Assembly (NCBI GenBank): GCA_942492735.1
Contig: OW818648.1
Location: 1,302,001 to 1,366,000 of the forward strand
Length of the DNA: 64,000 nt
DNA from: Sporobacter sp942492735
GTDB lineage: Bacteria; Bacillota; Clostridia; Oscillospirales; Oscillospiraceae
Direction: 5' to 3'
The translations under genes and the position numbers were made by a program. Shown here one piece after another: positions 24,445-33,957 of this stretch (the stretch's first letter is position 1; every line of letters starts with the position of its first letter). The notes under the pieces are model-generated. The model was not told the DNA's origin. It worked only from the letters and a program-made list of their open reading frames with translations, and ran no database searches.

Positions 24445-25554
24445 TTATTTTGTATCGCCTAAATCGGCGTCGTAGAATTCCCGGCTGCCGGCGTAAAGCT
24501 CACAAATGATTGTCCAAAGCATTTCGGGGTCGGGGTTGAAGATATTAGCGAAAAATCCGCCGCCTTTGCCGTAGATCTCGATTGTATCCCCGACCATGCG
24601 CAGCATTTCTTCTTTTGTGTAATACTCACCTGGTACAACTCCTTCAATGCCTGAATTAAAGCCGATCTTATCTCCATATTTTACTTTCATTGCGGGTATG
24701 TCGACAGCCCTGCGCTGAATCTGCAGGAAATCTGTGCCCATGTCAATCATATATGGGATGAAGCGCGAAATGTTGCCACAGGAGTGCTGCATGTACGCGC
24801 AGCCCTTAGCCTTGATATGGTCAATAATGCGTTTTGTCGGCTCAAATACCAGCGCCTCCATCATCTGCGGTGAGAAGAAAGTGTCCTTTTCCGTGCCCCA
24901 GTCGTCATGGAGCGTCATCAAATTAACGGGATACAGGCCAAAGAGCAGGTCCACCACGTCGATCATATGGTCGGCAAAGCGATTAAAAAAATCTTTGACG
25001 GCCTCCGGCTCGAGTGCGAGTGCAAACATGCCCTCGGTATAGCCGCCGAGCACGCCAATGAGGCGCTGAATGCAGCCCCAGCCGAGGTCTATCTGCAAAA
25101 CCTTGCTGGGGTCATAGTCGTTTTTTAGGAATGCGTCCGCTTTCGTTTTCCAGTCCCAGTTGCTCAGAACTGGGAACTTGATGGCTTTTTCCCAATCAGT
25201 GATATCCTCGAGAAGCCGGGTACCGGGGGTGTTTGTCGCGCCTCCGGCGGCGCAGACCCAGGTCATCGAGACACCGAACCAATCGTTAAAGAGATAGTCT
25301 TCTGTCGCAGCTCTACTGAAATCAGCCCCAATCTGCGGCCCGTCAGCGATGTTCTGAATCATGAGGTTATGGAAATCGGTCATGGAGTTTGGAATCCAGA
25401 GCGGGTTTTGACGGGCTGTAACACGCTTGAAGTTTTCCTTAGGTGTGAGAGGCAAGTCGAGCTTTGGGATGTGTGTTTCAATATTGCTGAACAGGACCTT
25501 GGCTTTCTCAGTGGCGACGCCGGGTTCGAGATAAGAGGGTCTTGGATATTTCAT
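24445..25554 (-). CDS. Uroporphyrinogen-decarboxylase-family protein
   Basis: 369 residues with the URO-D/MtaA-type TIM barrel. Visible patterns are MKYPRPSYLEPGV at the start, LTLHDDWGTEKDTFFSP near residue 215, and the metal-site region KGCAYMQHSCGNISRFIPYMIDMG (His and Cys near residue 256-259). In this family the His and Cys of HSCGN suggest zinc-dependent methyltransferase activity, as in MtaA/MtbA proteins, rather than haem synthesis. Its partner may be a corrinoid protein, but none is in the window. A second relative is partly present at 63631. AAGGAG lies before the ATG. Confidence 0.85.
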   Translation of the reverse strand: MKYPRPSYLEPGVATEKAKVLFSNIETHIPKLDLPLTPKENFKRVTARQNPLWIPNSMTDFHNLMIQNIADGPQIGADFSRAATEDYLFNDWFGVSMTWVCAAGGATNTPGTRLLEDITDWEKAIKFPVLSNWDWKTKADAFLKNDYDPSKVLQIDLGWGCIQRLIGVLGGYTEGMFALALEPEAVKDFFNRFADHMIDVVDLLFGLYPVNLMTLHDDWGTEKDTFFSPQMMEALVFEPTKRIIDHIKAKGCAYMQHSCGNISRFIPYMIDMGTDFLQIQRRAVDIPAMKVKYGDKIGFNSGIEGVVPGEYYTKEEMLRMVGDTIEIYGKGGGFFANIFNPDPEMLWTIICELYAGSREFYDADLGDTK

Positions 25555-25612
25555 TTTGCGAACTCCTTAAAATCATCTGTTATTTACATATTAGTTATTA
25601 TGCCGGCATGCT

Positions 25613-27781
25613 TTATTCCCTTTCCAGCGTGGCCTTCATGCTGATTTTGCGCATGGTGGGGAGGCTGTCGAACTTGATGACGTAGGCGCTGCTGTCCTTG
25701 TCGATATCAAGGATTTCGCCCGCACCCATAATGCTGTGAACGACGCGGTCGCCGGGGACGAAGGAAGGCCCGAGGGCCTGGCGTTCCAGCATTTTTTCGT
25801 TGCTCTCAATGGAGAGTTTTGTATCGGAAATGAGCCGAGGGTCAAGCTCGCTGGTGTAGGTGAGCAGAGACCTATCCACGTTGAAGATGAAGCGTGAGGG
25901 ATAACGGTACGAGCCGTCATGGTTGCGGCCTTCAGCATCCGTGAGATAGAGGGCTTTTTCGGCGCGGGTAAAAGCGACGAAGGCGAGCCGCCGCTCCTCC
26001 TCCATACCCTCCTGCGTTGCTGTCTTTTTCGACGGGAACACGCCCTCATTCAGGCCGCAGAGGAAGACATAGGGGAATTCCAGCCCCTTGGCTGTGTGCA
26101 CGGTCATCATCTTTACCATGTTCCTGCCTGATTCGGTATCCGAATTTGTCATGAGTGAAACGTGGGAGAGATAGCTCTCGAGCGTCGATTCCTCGCCGCA
26201 CGTTGTTTCGTATTCGTAAATAGATTGCTTAAGCTCAGCAAGATTGTCGAGCCGCTCCTGGCTGCCTTCCGTGCGGAGCATCTCCTCATAGCCGCTCTCG
26301 TCGAGCAGCTTGTTCATAAGCTCCGAAATCGGCATCTCCTGATGGAAGGCGGAAAAGCGCTCGACAAGTGTGAGGAAGCGCTTCGCCTTTGTGTTCTTGA
26401 AAATCTCATCGTCGATTGTCTTCTCCAGCGCACTATAAAGCGTACACCCGTTTTTTGCGGCATAGTCCTGCAGGAATTTCATCCGCCGCTCGCCGAGGTT
26501 CCGCTTCGGGACGTTGGCCACGCGCATAAACGACAGGTCGTCCCGGTATGCGATGAGCCTGAGATAACTGAGCGTGTCCTTAATCTCCATGCGGCCGAAG
26601 AACTGCACACCGCTGAAGATCGTGTAAGGCAATTCCTCTTTTAGAAACACTTCTTCCAACGTGCGGGAGACAAAGTGGGCGCGGTATAAAACCGTCACAT
26701 CGCAGAGCTTCGTCCCCTGATCCATCAGCGCTTTAATCTGAAACGCCATCCAGCGGGCTTCCTCTTCTGACGTTTTGGCATGGTGGTACAGAACGGGTGC
26801 GCCATCGGTAAGGGTTGGGAGGAGCTCTTTTTTTATGCGAATTTTATTATTATCGATCAGCGAATTGGCAACGGCCAGAATCTGCGGCGTTGAGCGGTAA
26901 TTGCGCATCATCATAATCGTTTTGACATTAGGGAACGCCTTGTCGAAATCGAGTAAATACCGGACACTCGCGCCGCGCCATGTATAAATCGTCTGGTCGG
27001 GATCGCCGACGATAAAGAGATTCTTGTGGTAGTCGCAGAGCACCCTCATCAGCCGGTACTGCAGCTCGTCGATGTCCTGAAACTCGTCGACCATGATATA
27101 TTCGAGCCGCTGCTGCCATTTGAGGCGGATGTCGTCATTCATCTGAAAGATATACAGCACATATTTGATCAAGTCGTTATAATCGAGCCCGAAGCATTTT
27201 TTCTCCTGATACAGGTAGCCCCAAAAAATGATATCGTCCGGCATGGAGGCGGTCAGATATTTCTGATGCAGCGCATCGAGCGGCATGGCGATCATGTGCT
27301 CGTAATATTCCGGGTCTCGAAAAAGCTTTCGGTCTTCTATCATCCCGCGCGCCTTCGAAAAGGTCTTGTCCCGGAGCGTCAGCCCGCGCTCGGCGTAGAT
27401 GATCTTCAGCATCGCATCAATGTCCGCGTTGTCTAAAACCAAAAAATTCTTCGGATACGAGACGGCATTAATATCCTCCTGCAGCACGGATACGCAGAAG
27501 CCGTGAAACGTCGAAATATAACCCGTATCGTTGTCGCCGGTCAGCCGGCGGATGCGCTTCTTCATCTCGTTTGCGGACTTGTTCGTAAAGGTGACGCAGA
27601 GGATAGCTGATGGCATGATACCAATGTCATTAACCAAATAAGCGAACCGATGCGACAGCGCCCGCGTCTTGCCGGACCCCGCCCCCGCGATAATGCGGAA
27701 AAAGCCCTCCGTCGCCGTAACAGCCTGGCTTTGCTGTTCATTAAGTCCGTCCAAAAGTCCACCCATCTTTTCGCCACCCAT
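25613..27781 (-). CDS. pcrA: PcrA/UvrD-type 3'-5' DNA helicase
   Basis: 722 residues. Superfamily 1A motifs are visible: Walker A AGAGSGKTRALSHR (residue about 31), TFHGFC, Walker B VDEFQDID, DPDQTIYTWRGA, RNYRSTPQIL and VHTAKGLEFPYVFL, plus VAFTRAEKALYLT. A C-terminal extension (GDRVVHSIMGAGEILDID) matches the PcrA tudor-like domain that binds RNA polymerase. It acts in the cytoplasm in nucleotide-excision repair and removal of recombination proteins. Start choice is uncertain between 27781 and 27766. No neighbour is obviously linked to it. Confidence 0.93.
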   Translation of the reverse strand: MGGEKMGGLLDGLNEQQSQAVTATEGFFRIIAGAGSGKTRALSHRFAYLVNDIGIMPSAILCVTFTNKSANEMKKRIRRLTGDNDTGYISTFHGFCVSVLQEDINAVSYPKNFLVLDNADIDAMLKIIYAERGLTLRDKTFSKARGMIEDRKLFRDPEYYEHMIAMPLDALHQKYLTASMPDDIIFWGYLYQEKKCFGLDYNDLIKYVLYIFQMNDDIRLKWQQRLEYIMVDEFQDIDELQYRLMRVLCDYHKNLFIVGDPDQTIYTWRGASVRYLLDFDKAFPNVKTIMMMRNYRSTPQILAVANSLIDNNKIRIKKELLPTLTDGAPVLYHHAKTSEEEARWMAFQIKALMDQGTKLCDVTVLYRAHFVSRTLEEVFLKEELPYTIFSGVQFFGRMEIKDTLSYLRLIAYRDDLSFMRVANVPKRNLGERRMKFLQDYAAKNGCTLYSALEKTIDDEIFKNTKAKRFLTLVERFSAFHQEMPISELMNKLLDESGYEEMLRTEGSQERLDNLAELKQSIYEYETTCGEESTLESYLSHVSLMTNSDTESGRNMVKMMTVHTAKGLEFPYVFLCGLNEGVFPSKKTATQEGMEEERRLAFVAFTRAEKALYLTDAEGRNHDGSYRYPSRFIFNVDRSLLTYTSELDPRLISDTKLSIESNEKMLERQALGPSFVPGDRVVHSIMGAGEILDIDKDSSAYVIKFDSLPTMRKISMKATLERE

Positions 27782-27838
27782 CCAAAGATAAAGTTATATC
27801 ATATGGCCGTCCATCGTCCGTCTCCGTAAACTAACTTT

Positions 27839-27908
27839 GTAGGGAACGGTCTTGACCGTTCCTCCGCTCCAAAAATGCGGGAGTGGAATGGTCAAGACCA
27901 TTCCCTAC
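27839..27908. repeat. GTAGGG...CCCTAC palindromic repeat (70 bp)
   Basis: The element begins GTAGGGAACGGTCTTGACC and ends CCATTCCCTAC. Each half is itself a hairpin around CTTGAC/TCAAG, and the two halves pair over most of their length. The same design recurs at 37888, 48147 and 56536. Confidence 0.75.
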
Positions 27909-27993
27909 AGGGATACCACCCACGTCGTCGGGTACAGACATCGACCATAATAATACTATTATAGCACCGGCACCGTCCCAATTAAAGGACATG

Positions 27994-28010
27994 TTCAACG
28001 ACGCAATTCA
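27994..28010. repeat. Direct repeat left of IS copy 3
   Basis: TTCAACGACGCAATTCA is exactly repeated at 29785-29801. Its first seven bases also match the right end of the IS, so the true target duplication is 10 to 17 bp. Confidence 0.75.
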
Positions 28011-28244
28011 TATTGAATGTAAAACTAAGTGCAAAGAAATCAGTGAAAAACGACCTTCAATGATGCAGTAACTGTTACACACGGGCTGTATCAGACAGAT
28101 AGATCGGCATCGTTTCCGCAGCATCAGGGCTGTGGGAATGTGGTAAACCCGTCTTACGCTAGGGTTTTCCATATTCCCATAGCTTGTCTTTTTTTATGCC
28201 GTGTATAATCAAGCATAGGCCGCCTGCACGGAAAGGAGGACGAC

Positions 28245-29549
28245 ATGGACAAGCAGGAACATGGCGGGTACAAGCACCTTACTGTAGCAGACCGGTTCGT
28301 TATTGAAGCCGGGATGAACCGGGGTTACAGCTTTAAGCGAGTAGCCAGGACCCTGAACAGAGCGGCGTCCACAATCGCACGCGAGGTGAAAAATCACCGT
28401 GTTTTCGTTGATGCTGTGAACCCGGCGTTTAACGATTGCATCTCTCGGCCGACGTGTAGAGCAATCAACTTATGCGAGGAAGCCTGTATGGGCAGATGCG
28501 CCTATTGCAAGGAATTTGACTGCAGAAGCATCTGCGATAAATATGAATCACTCAGATGCTCGGAGCTTGACAGAGTACCGTATGTTTGTAACAGCTGTCA
28601 AAAACGGGGAGGCTGTAAAAAGCTGCACGCCTACTATACAGCGCAGCGAGCTCATACGCTCTACGCTACAACACTCAGTGAAAACAGAAGCGGAGTCCGG
28701 GCTGAACCGGAAAGGTTGCATGAGATAGACGAGCTCCTCAAGCCGCTGCTGAAAAGGGGGCAGTCCCTCAACCACATTTTTGCCACGCACGCCGAAGAAT
28801 TGGGCTGTTCCAGAAAAACGATCTACAACTACATAGACAGCCGTGCACTGAGTACAAAGAACATTGATCTGCCGAGAAAAGTCCGATACAGGAAGCGAAA
28901 AAAGGCAAAGCCGGTTTTCAAGCTGGATTATTCATATCGGCATGGCCGGTCCATTTCCGATTTCCAAAGCTATATGGAGCAGAATCCCGATATCCCTGTG
29001 GTTGAAATGGATACCGTTATCGGGAATCGGACGAAAAACAATGTGCTTCTCACGATGATATTTAGAAATTCGAGCTTTATGCTGATCTTCCTCATGCCGG
29101 ACGGCACCAAGAAAAGCGTCCTTAAGATTTTCGATGACCTGACCTCAGCATTGGGATTGGAGCTCTTCAGAAAGCTCTTCCCGGTAATTCTTACCGACAA
29201 CGGTGTGGAGTTCAAGGATGCGGTTGCCCTGGAACACACCAAGCGCAGCGATCAGAGAACACGCCTGTTTTACTGTGATCCACAAGCGGCCTGGCAAAAG
29301 CCTCATGTAGAGAAAAATCATCAATTTATCCGCTATGTCCTCCCCAGATGTACATCCTTTGAAGCTCTTACCAAAGAAGATGTAACCCTCCTCTGCAACC
29401 ACATAAACAGTTTCTCAAGAGATAGCCTTAATGGTAAGACACCGTTTGATGTAGTGGATAAAGACGCAAAGAAACTGCTGGAGGTTCTTGGACTCGCTCG
29501 CGTTGCACCCGACGACGTCCTATTGAAACCGGCACTTCTGAAACGATAA
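28245..29549 (+). CDS. IS30-family transposase, copy 3
   Basis: 434 residues with the same protein sequence as copies 1 and 2. A single A-for-T change near 28640 is silent. It is intact, with all three DDE residues. Confidence 0.95.
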   Translation: MDKQEHGGYKHLTVADRFVIEAGMNRGYSFKRVARTLNRAASTIAREVKNHRVFVDAVNPAFNDCISRPTCRAINLCEEACMGRCAYCKEFDCRSICDKYESLRCSELDRVPYVCNSCQKRGGCKKLHAYYTAQRAHTLYATTLSENRSGVRAEPERLHEIDELLKPLLKRGQSLNHIFATHAEELGCSRKTIYNYIDSRALSTKNIDLPRKVRYRKRKKAKPVFKLDYSYRHGRSISDFQSYMEQNPDIPVVEMDTVIGNRTKNNVLLTMIFRNSSFMLIFLMPDGTKKSVLKIFDDLTSALGLELFRKLFPVILTDNGVEFKDAVALEHTKRSDQRTRLFYCDPQAAWQKPHVEKNHQFIRYVLPRCTSFEALTKEDVTLLCNHINSFSRDSLNGKTPFDVVDKDAKKLLEVLGLARVAPDDVLLKPALLKR

Positions 29550-29610
29550 CCTAAGCCTGTGCAGGCGGCCGTCATTCCAATATCACATACAAGGCGGGTA
29601 GCAGTAACTT

Positions 29611-29766
29611 TTACACGAGTTTTGCCAGCCGTCTCTTTGTCGTGCCCTCTGTCATGCAGAGATCCAGCAGTTCGGCTTGATTATACCCTGTTTCCAGCCG
29701 TTTCTGCAATTCGAACCGCTGCCTTCTTTGCTTTTTATGATTGAGAGTCGGCTTTTGCCCCCTCAT
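29611..29766 (-). CDS. Possible antisense passenger ORF in IS copy 3
   Basis: Same 51-codon frame as in the other two copies, at the matching position. Confidence 0.28.
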   Translation of the reverse strand: MRGQKPTLNHKKQRRQRFELQKRLETGYNQAELLDLCMTEGTTKRRLAKLV

Positions 29767-29784
29767 ATGGCGTTTACTTCTTCA

Positions 29785-29801
29785 TTCAACGACGACGCAA
29801 T
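29785..29801. repeat. Direct repeat right of IS copy 3
   Basis: Partner of the 17-bp repeat at 27994-28010, overlapping the last seven bases of the IS (CATTCAACG end). Confidence 0.75.
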
Positions 29802-29836
29802 TCAGACTTGCTTCAGACAAGGATGCCGAAGTGCCA

Positions 29837-29895
29837 AAGAACCCTATTGCATTCTGCTCAATCGCAAGGGTTCAGCAGAATGCAATAGGGTTCTT
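29837..29895 (-). terminator. Long-stem terminator after the hybrid kinase gene
   Basis: A 22-bp perfect stem (AAGAACCCTATTGC... and its complement) with a 15-base loop sits seven bases after the kinase stop. The T-run on the minus strand is short (TTCTTTGG). The unusual stem length suggests a strong or bidirectional stop. Confidence 0.65.
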
Positions 29896-29901
29896 CATGA
29901 G

Positions 29902-32841
29902 CTATTCTCCGGATTGTTCCACAAAGGCTTGTACTTCAATCATAAGACGAGCGAACAATGTGGTGAATACACTGTATTTACAGGAGATTGTTTCCTGCTC
30001 TGCCGATGTTAAGGCGTCCTGAAGTTCAGATGCGGCGGAGTACAGGCTCTTTGCGCCGATATTGCCTGAGCTGCTTTTAATCTTGTGGACGATCTGCACT
30101 GCCTCTGCATAGTCTTCTTGTGTAATTTTTTCATTCAGGGTGCTCGATACGTTCTCGTTTTCGTTTAGATATTCCTGCAAAATCAGACGATAGACATCAT
30201 GATCTCCGCCAATGCGGCGGATTCCATCAGCCGAATCGAGGATGTGTTCGTCGTGAGATGTATTAACTGTCGATTGAACATGTGGATGCTCTCTATTTTT
30301 GGTTTTCAGGACCTCCAAAATCGTCTCAATCAACGCATCTGGTTCAAACGGCTTACTAATATAATGCGCCATCCCATGGCTTTTGCAGGTTTCCCCCACA
30401 CCGGTAATCGCATCGGCCGTCATTGCGACAATAGGGACATCCGGGTCGATTTCTCTTATGAGGTCTGATGCTGTGTAGCCGTCCATACCCGGCATGTGAA
30501 TATCCATTAGAATCAGGTCCAGGTCCTGATGTTCCTTGAAAAATTGAACCCCCTCGCTGCCGTCGTCCGCTTTTGATACCTTGAAGCCAGCTTGCTCGAG
30601 AATGCTCTGTGCAATATACTGGTTCGTTTTGTTGTCCTCAACAAGCAATATGTGATACGGATACACTGAAACAGGTGCGCCATGTGTTTCGGAGATTATC
30701 TGTTTTTCAGGGGGTTTGACACCGAACATCTCGATAATACCGTTATACAATACAGACGGAATGAAGGGTTTTGATATTCCAAAGTCGATGCCCGCCGCTT
30801 CAACATCCTCAAACAGATCGTCCCTGGAAAGAGGGAGCATGACGATATACTTCGACTGCGTGCCGATCAAAGACAATTTTTTTAGCTTGCTGATATACGT
30901 AATTCCTTTCTCCTCGGGAGTCAGGAAGTCAACAATCATTAGATTATATGCGCGTTTATCCACCTCAGCCGCTTTGCGCGCCATAAGTAAAACATCATAC
31001 TCGGAGGCGGCCCAATCAGATGTTATGCCAAACGAATTGAGGCAGTTTAGAAGCAAACTTCGGCTGGATTCGTTTTTATCAAACACAAGAGCGCGGATAT
31101 TCTTGAAACAGTCAGCTGCCATATTTTGCATTTCTGTCGTCTTGTGAAGGGTGACTTCCTCCAATGGCAGTCGGATATAGAAAGTGGAGCCCTCATTAAT
31201 GACGCTGATCACTTCAATTGTTCCACCCATCAGCTCGACGAGGTTATTGACGATTGATAATCCAAGCCCGGTACCGCCGAAACGCCTGCTGATGCTGGAA
31301 TCACCCTGATCGAACGGAACAAAAAGCTTATCGAGCTGCTCTGGGCTCATACCAATGCCGGTATCTTTGACGCAAAACTCAATCGTCTGTTTTTTATCAT
31401 TTTTTGAGTGAACGCGCACAGACAGCTGCACAAAGCCTTTTTTAGTGAATTTCATCGCGTTGCTGACGATGTTCAGCAGGATTTGCTCAATTCTCGCCGG
31501 ATCGCCAAAAAAGAGCTGAGGCATTTTCGGTTCTTTGTCCATTATAAGCTCAATGCCTTGCTCTTCAACCTTTACGGATTCTATGCTTAGAACGCGCTGA
31601 AGCACCTTGTCTAAATCGAAGGAAATGCGTTCGATTTCGATTTTACCGGCTTCGATTTTCGAGAAATCAAGAATGTCATTGATGATATTCAGCATATTTC
31701 TTGCTGACTGGATCAGCTTCTCCAGATATATACTTTGCGTCAGGGACATGTCGGTCTTTCTAAAAAGGTATGACATCCCCATAATCGCATGAAGCGGCGT
31801 TCTGACTTCGTGAGACATTCTTGCCAGGAACATTGATTTGGTCTGATTTGCCCGCTCGGCATCTTCTTTGGCAATCTGGAGCTCATCCTGTGCCGTTTTC
31901 CGCATCGCGACTTCTTTTCGGAGTCTGAGGATCCAAAAGACTGAAACGATGATGATGAGGGCGATTACTGCTGCGGCAATCTCCGCGATTTGTATAATTT
32001 TAGAATAGTCGGGGCTTTCCTGAATACCGATCCATTTGTTGCTGATCGATATTTTTTCTTCTTTCGTTACACCCGCAAGCGCCTTGTTAATGATGCCGAC
32101 CAACTCGGGCCAATCGTTGCGGACGGCAAAGTAAAGCGATTGATTTTCCCTTGAATCAATCGAGATATACTTTAGGTTCGTTATTCCCAAGGATTTGATC
32201 AGATAACTTGACGTAGCGAAATTGCCGACGAACGATGTCTCCTTTCCGTCTGAAACTGCCGTCAACGCCTCTTCAACGGTCGGATACAGGCTGAGAGCAA
32301 TGGTTCTGTTTTGCGAAAGAAAGCCCTGGTGAGAACTGTTCTCCTGCACGGCAACCGACTGGTTTGTGAGATCGTTGAATGATTCGATTGTGTTATTATC
32401 TTTAGTAATAAAAATTGCTCTTTGAAAGGAATAGTAGGAATCTGAAAACAAGAAATACTGCTGCCGCAGTGCTGTCATAGAGACGCAGGGCAATACGTCC
32501 AGTTCTTTATTGACGCCTTTTTCGTAAGCCTCCGACCAGGTGAGACCGCCGGCGACCACCATCTTTAGACCGGTCTTTTGGCGGATCAGCTCAATATAAT
32601 CGGCAGCGATACCCTTGTATACCCCATCGGAGTCAATAAACTCGTATGGAACAAATGTCGGGTCGACTCCAAGATGAATGATGGGGTGCTCCTTAATGAA
32701 CTCTTTTTCCGCCTGCGTCAGGTTGAGCTGATCCGAGATTTTAGCGGAAGCTGCATTGAAACCATCAGCAGATGATATGTAAAAGCCGCTGAGGAACAAG
32801 GCAAATGACAAGAAAAGAACGATTTTCTTTGCCGTTTTCAT
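29902..32841 (-). CDS. Hybrid sensor histidine kinase with a solute-binding sensor domain
   Basis: 979 residues. From the N-terminus: signal peptide or first membrane segment (about 7-27); SBP_bac_3-type extracellular domain (about 50-275, with EKEFIKEHPIIHLGVDPTF); transmembrane helix (about 283-305); HisKA with the phospho-His in ARMSHEVRTPLHA (about 343); HATPase_c with NIVSNAMKFT, DTGIGMS and GTGLGLSIV; first receiver (about 585-700), which keeps a phospho-acceptor-like Asp in MIVDFLTP and a Lys in ISKPF; second receiver with Asp near 777 (ILMDIHMPGMDG); and a C-terminal Hpt domain with its His in VHKIKSSSGN (about 917). This is a multistep phosphorelay. It is the last gene of the operon and would pass phosphate to the HD-GYP regulator upstream. 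Confidence 0.92.
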   Translation of the reverse strand: MKTAKKIVLFLSFALFLSGFYISSADGFNAASAKISDQLNLTQAEKEFIKEHPIIHLGVDPTFVPYEFIDSDGVYKGIAADYIELIRQKTGLKMVVAGGLTWSEAYEKGVNKELDVLPCVSMTALRQQYFLFSDSYYSFQRAIFITKDNNTIESFNDLTNQSVAVQENSSHQGFLSQNRTIALSLYPTVEEALTAVSDGKETSFVGNFATSSYLIKSLGITNLKYISIDSRENQSLYFAVRNDWPELVGIINKALAGVTKEEKISISNKWIGIQESPDYSKIIQIAEIAAAVIALIIIVSVFWILRLRKEVAMRKTAQDELQIAKEDAERANQTKSMFLARMSHEVRTPLHAIMGMSYLFRKTDMSLTQSIYLEKLIQSARNMLNIINDILDFSKIEAGKIEIERISFDLDKVLQRVLSIESVKVEEQGIELIMDKEPKMPQLFFGDPARIEQILLNIVSNAMKFTKKGFVQLSVRVHSKNDKKQTIEFCVKDTGIGMSPEQLDKLFVPFDQGDSSISRRFGGTGLGLSIVNNLVELMGGTIEVISVINEGSTFYIRLPLEEVTLHKTTEMQNMAADCFKNIRALVFDKNESSRSLLLNCLNSFGITSDWAASEYDVLLMARKAAEVDKRAYNLMIVDFLTPEEKGITYISKLKKLSLIGTQSKYIVMLPLSRDDLFEDVEAAGIDFGISKPFIPSVLYNGIIEMFGVKPPEKQIISETHGAPVSVYPYHILLVEDNKTNQYIAQSILEQAGFKVSKADDGSEGVQFFKEHQDLDLILMDIHMPGMDGYTASDLIREIDPDVPIVAMTADAITGVGETCKSHGMAHYISKPFEPDALIETILEVLKTKNREHPHVQSTVNTSHDEHILDSADGIRRIGGDHDVYRLILQEYLNENENVSSTLNEKITQEDYAEAVQIVHKIKSSSGNIGAKSLYSAASELQDALTSAEQETISCKYSVFTTLFARLMIEVQAFVEQSGE

Positions 32842-32864
32842 GCCGGTTCTCCTTTTGTCGGGCG

Positions 32865-33926
32865 TTAAGCATACTGCGCCGTAATTGCTTTTATGTCCTC
32901 TTCGATTTCAAAAAAAGCATCGACGATTTCAGGATCGAAATGCTTATTTCTGCCTTCGGCGATAATTTGCATCGCCTCAGCGTGAGAATATGCAGGTTTA
33001 TAGACACGGGCGCTGACAAGTGCGTCATAGACGTCAATAATCGCCATAAGCCTGCCGGACAAGGGTATTTCCTTGCCTCTGAGACCGTTTGGATATCCCG
33101 TTCCGTCAAATTTCTCGTGATGTGTGCCAATCAGCTCGGAAGCGGTCTTGATGAAAGAAATATCGATCGGCTCGTTTCCTTCGCATTTCAGCGCGTCGAC
33201 ACCGTAGACGGCGTGCTTCTTCATTATTTCGAATTCTTCATAGGACAGCTTGCCCGGCTTTAGGAGAATGGAGTCCGGTATGCCCACCTTGCCGATATCG
33301 TGCAGCGGTGAAGTATTGAACAGTTCGCTTGTGTATTCGTCTGTCATAACGCACTTAAAAGGTTCCTTTTGGCGTAAATGATTGCAGAGCGCGATCATCA
33401 TCCACTGCGTTCGTTTTGTATGGTTGCACGACTCTATATTTCTGATTTCGAGGAGCCCAAGCAAGGCACGTATCGTGACATCTCGTGTTATGGTGCACTC
33501 TCTTGTTCTTTCACGAACCGTTTGTTCCAGAGCGTAATTGTGCTGTTCGAGCTGATCATAAGCATTTTTCAAATTAATGTGAAGCTCCAGTCTTTTTCGG
33601 AGCGCACGGATATTCAGGGGCTTTCTAATATAATCCACGGCACCAAGCTCCAAACCCCTAATTTCATTATCTATTTCATCATAATTCGTCAAAATTATCA
33701 CCGCGATGTTGCGGCAAGCCGGATCCGCCTTCATTGCTTCAAGGACCTCAAAGCCGTTCATGCGCGGCATATTTAAGTCCAGAATGATGATGTCGATGCC
33801 TTTTTCCTTGCCGATCAGCTCCATTGCTTCAATGCCATCATAGGCAATCAGTAATTCATAATCCTTGAGCATGCTGCTGATCATCATAACGTCCGATTTT
33901 GAGTCATCAACAATTAATACTTTCAT
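32865..33926 (-). CDS. HD-GYP response regulator (c-di-GMP phosphodiesterase)
   Basis: 353 residues. The N-terminal receiver has phospho-Asp50 (IIILDLNMPRMNG) and Lys102 in RKPL. A helical linker leads to the HD-GYP domain with HD at 209-210 (LHDIGKVG) and GTGYPNGL at 275-282. The downstream DVYDAL motif is intact. Such proteins (RpfG-like) degrade c-di-GMP to GMP in the cytoplasm when phosphorylated. It lies 24 bases from the hybrid-kinase gene and 32 bases after the lipoprotein gene, so it is the likely phosphorelay output. Confidence 0.93.
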   Translation of the reverse strand: MKVLIVDDSKSDVMMISSMLKDYELLIAYDGIEAMELIGKEKGIDIIILDLNMPRMNGFEVLEAMKADPACRNIAVIILTNYDEIDNEIRGLELGAVDYIRKPLNIRALRKRLELHINLKNAYDQLEQHNYALEQTVRERTRECTITRDVTIRALLGLLEIRNIESCNHTKRTQWMMIALCNHLRQKEPFKCVMTDEYTSELFNTSPLHDIGKVGIPDSILLKPGKLSYEEFEIMKKHAVYGVDALKCEGNEPIDISFIKTASELIGTHHEKFDGTGYPNGLRGKEIPLSGRLMAIIDVYDALVSARVYKPAYSHAEAMQIIAEGRNKHFDPEIVDAFFEIEEDIKAITAQYA

Positions 33927-33957
33927 GAATGATCCGACCTGCCTTTACTTATATGAT

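Larger units (their letters stand above)
28011..29789 (+). mobile_element. IS30-type insertion sequence, copy 3
   Basis: Same 1779-bp unit as copies 1 and 2, inserted between the GTAGGG-type repeat near pcrA and the terminator of the hybrid-kinase operon. The internal hairpin, promoter-like box and 12-bp internal inverted repeat are all preserved. Confidence 0.9.
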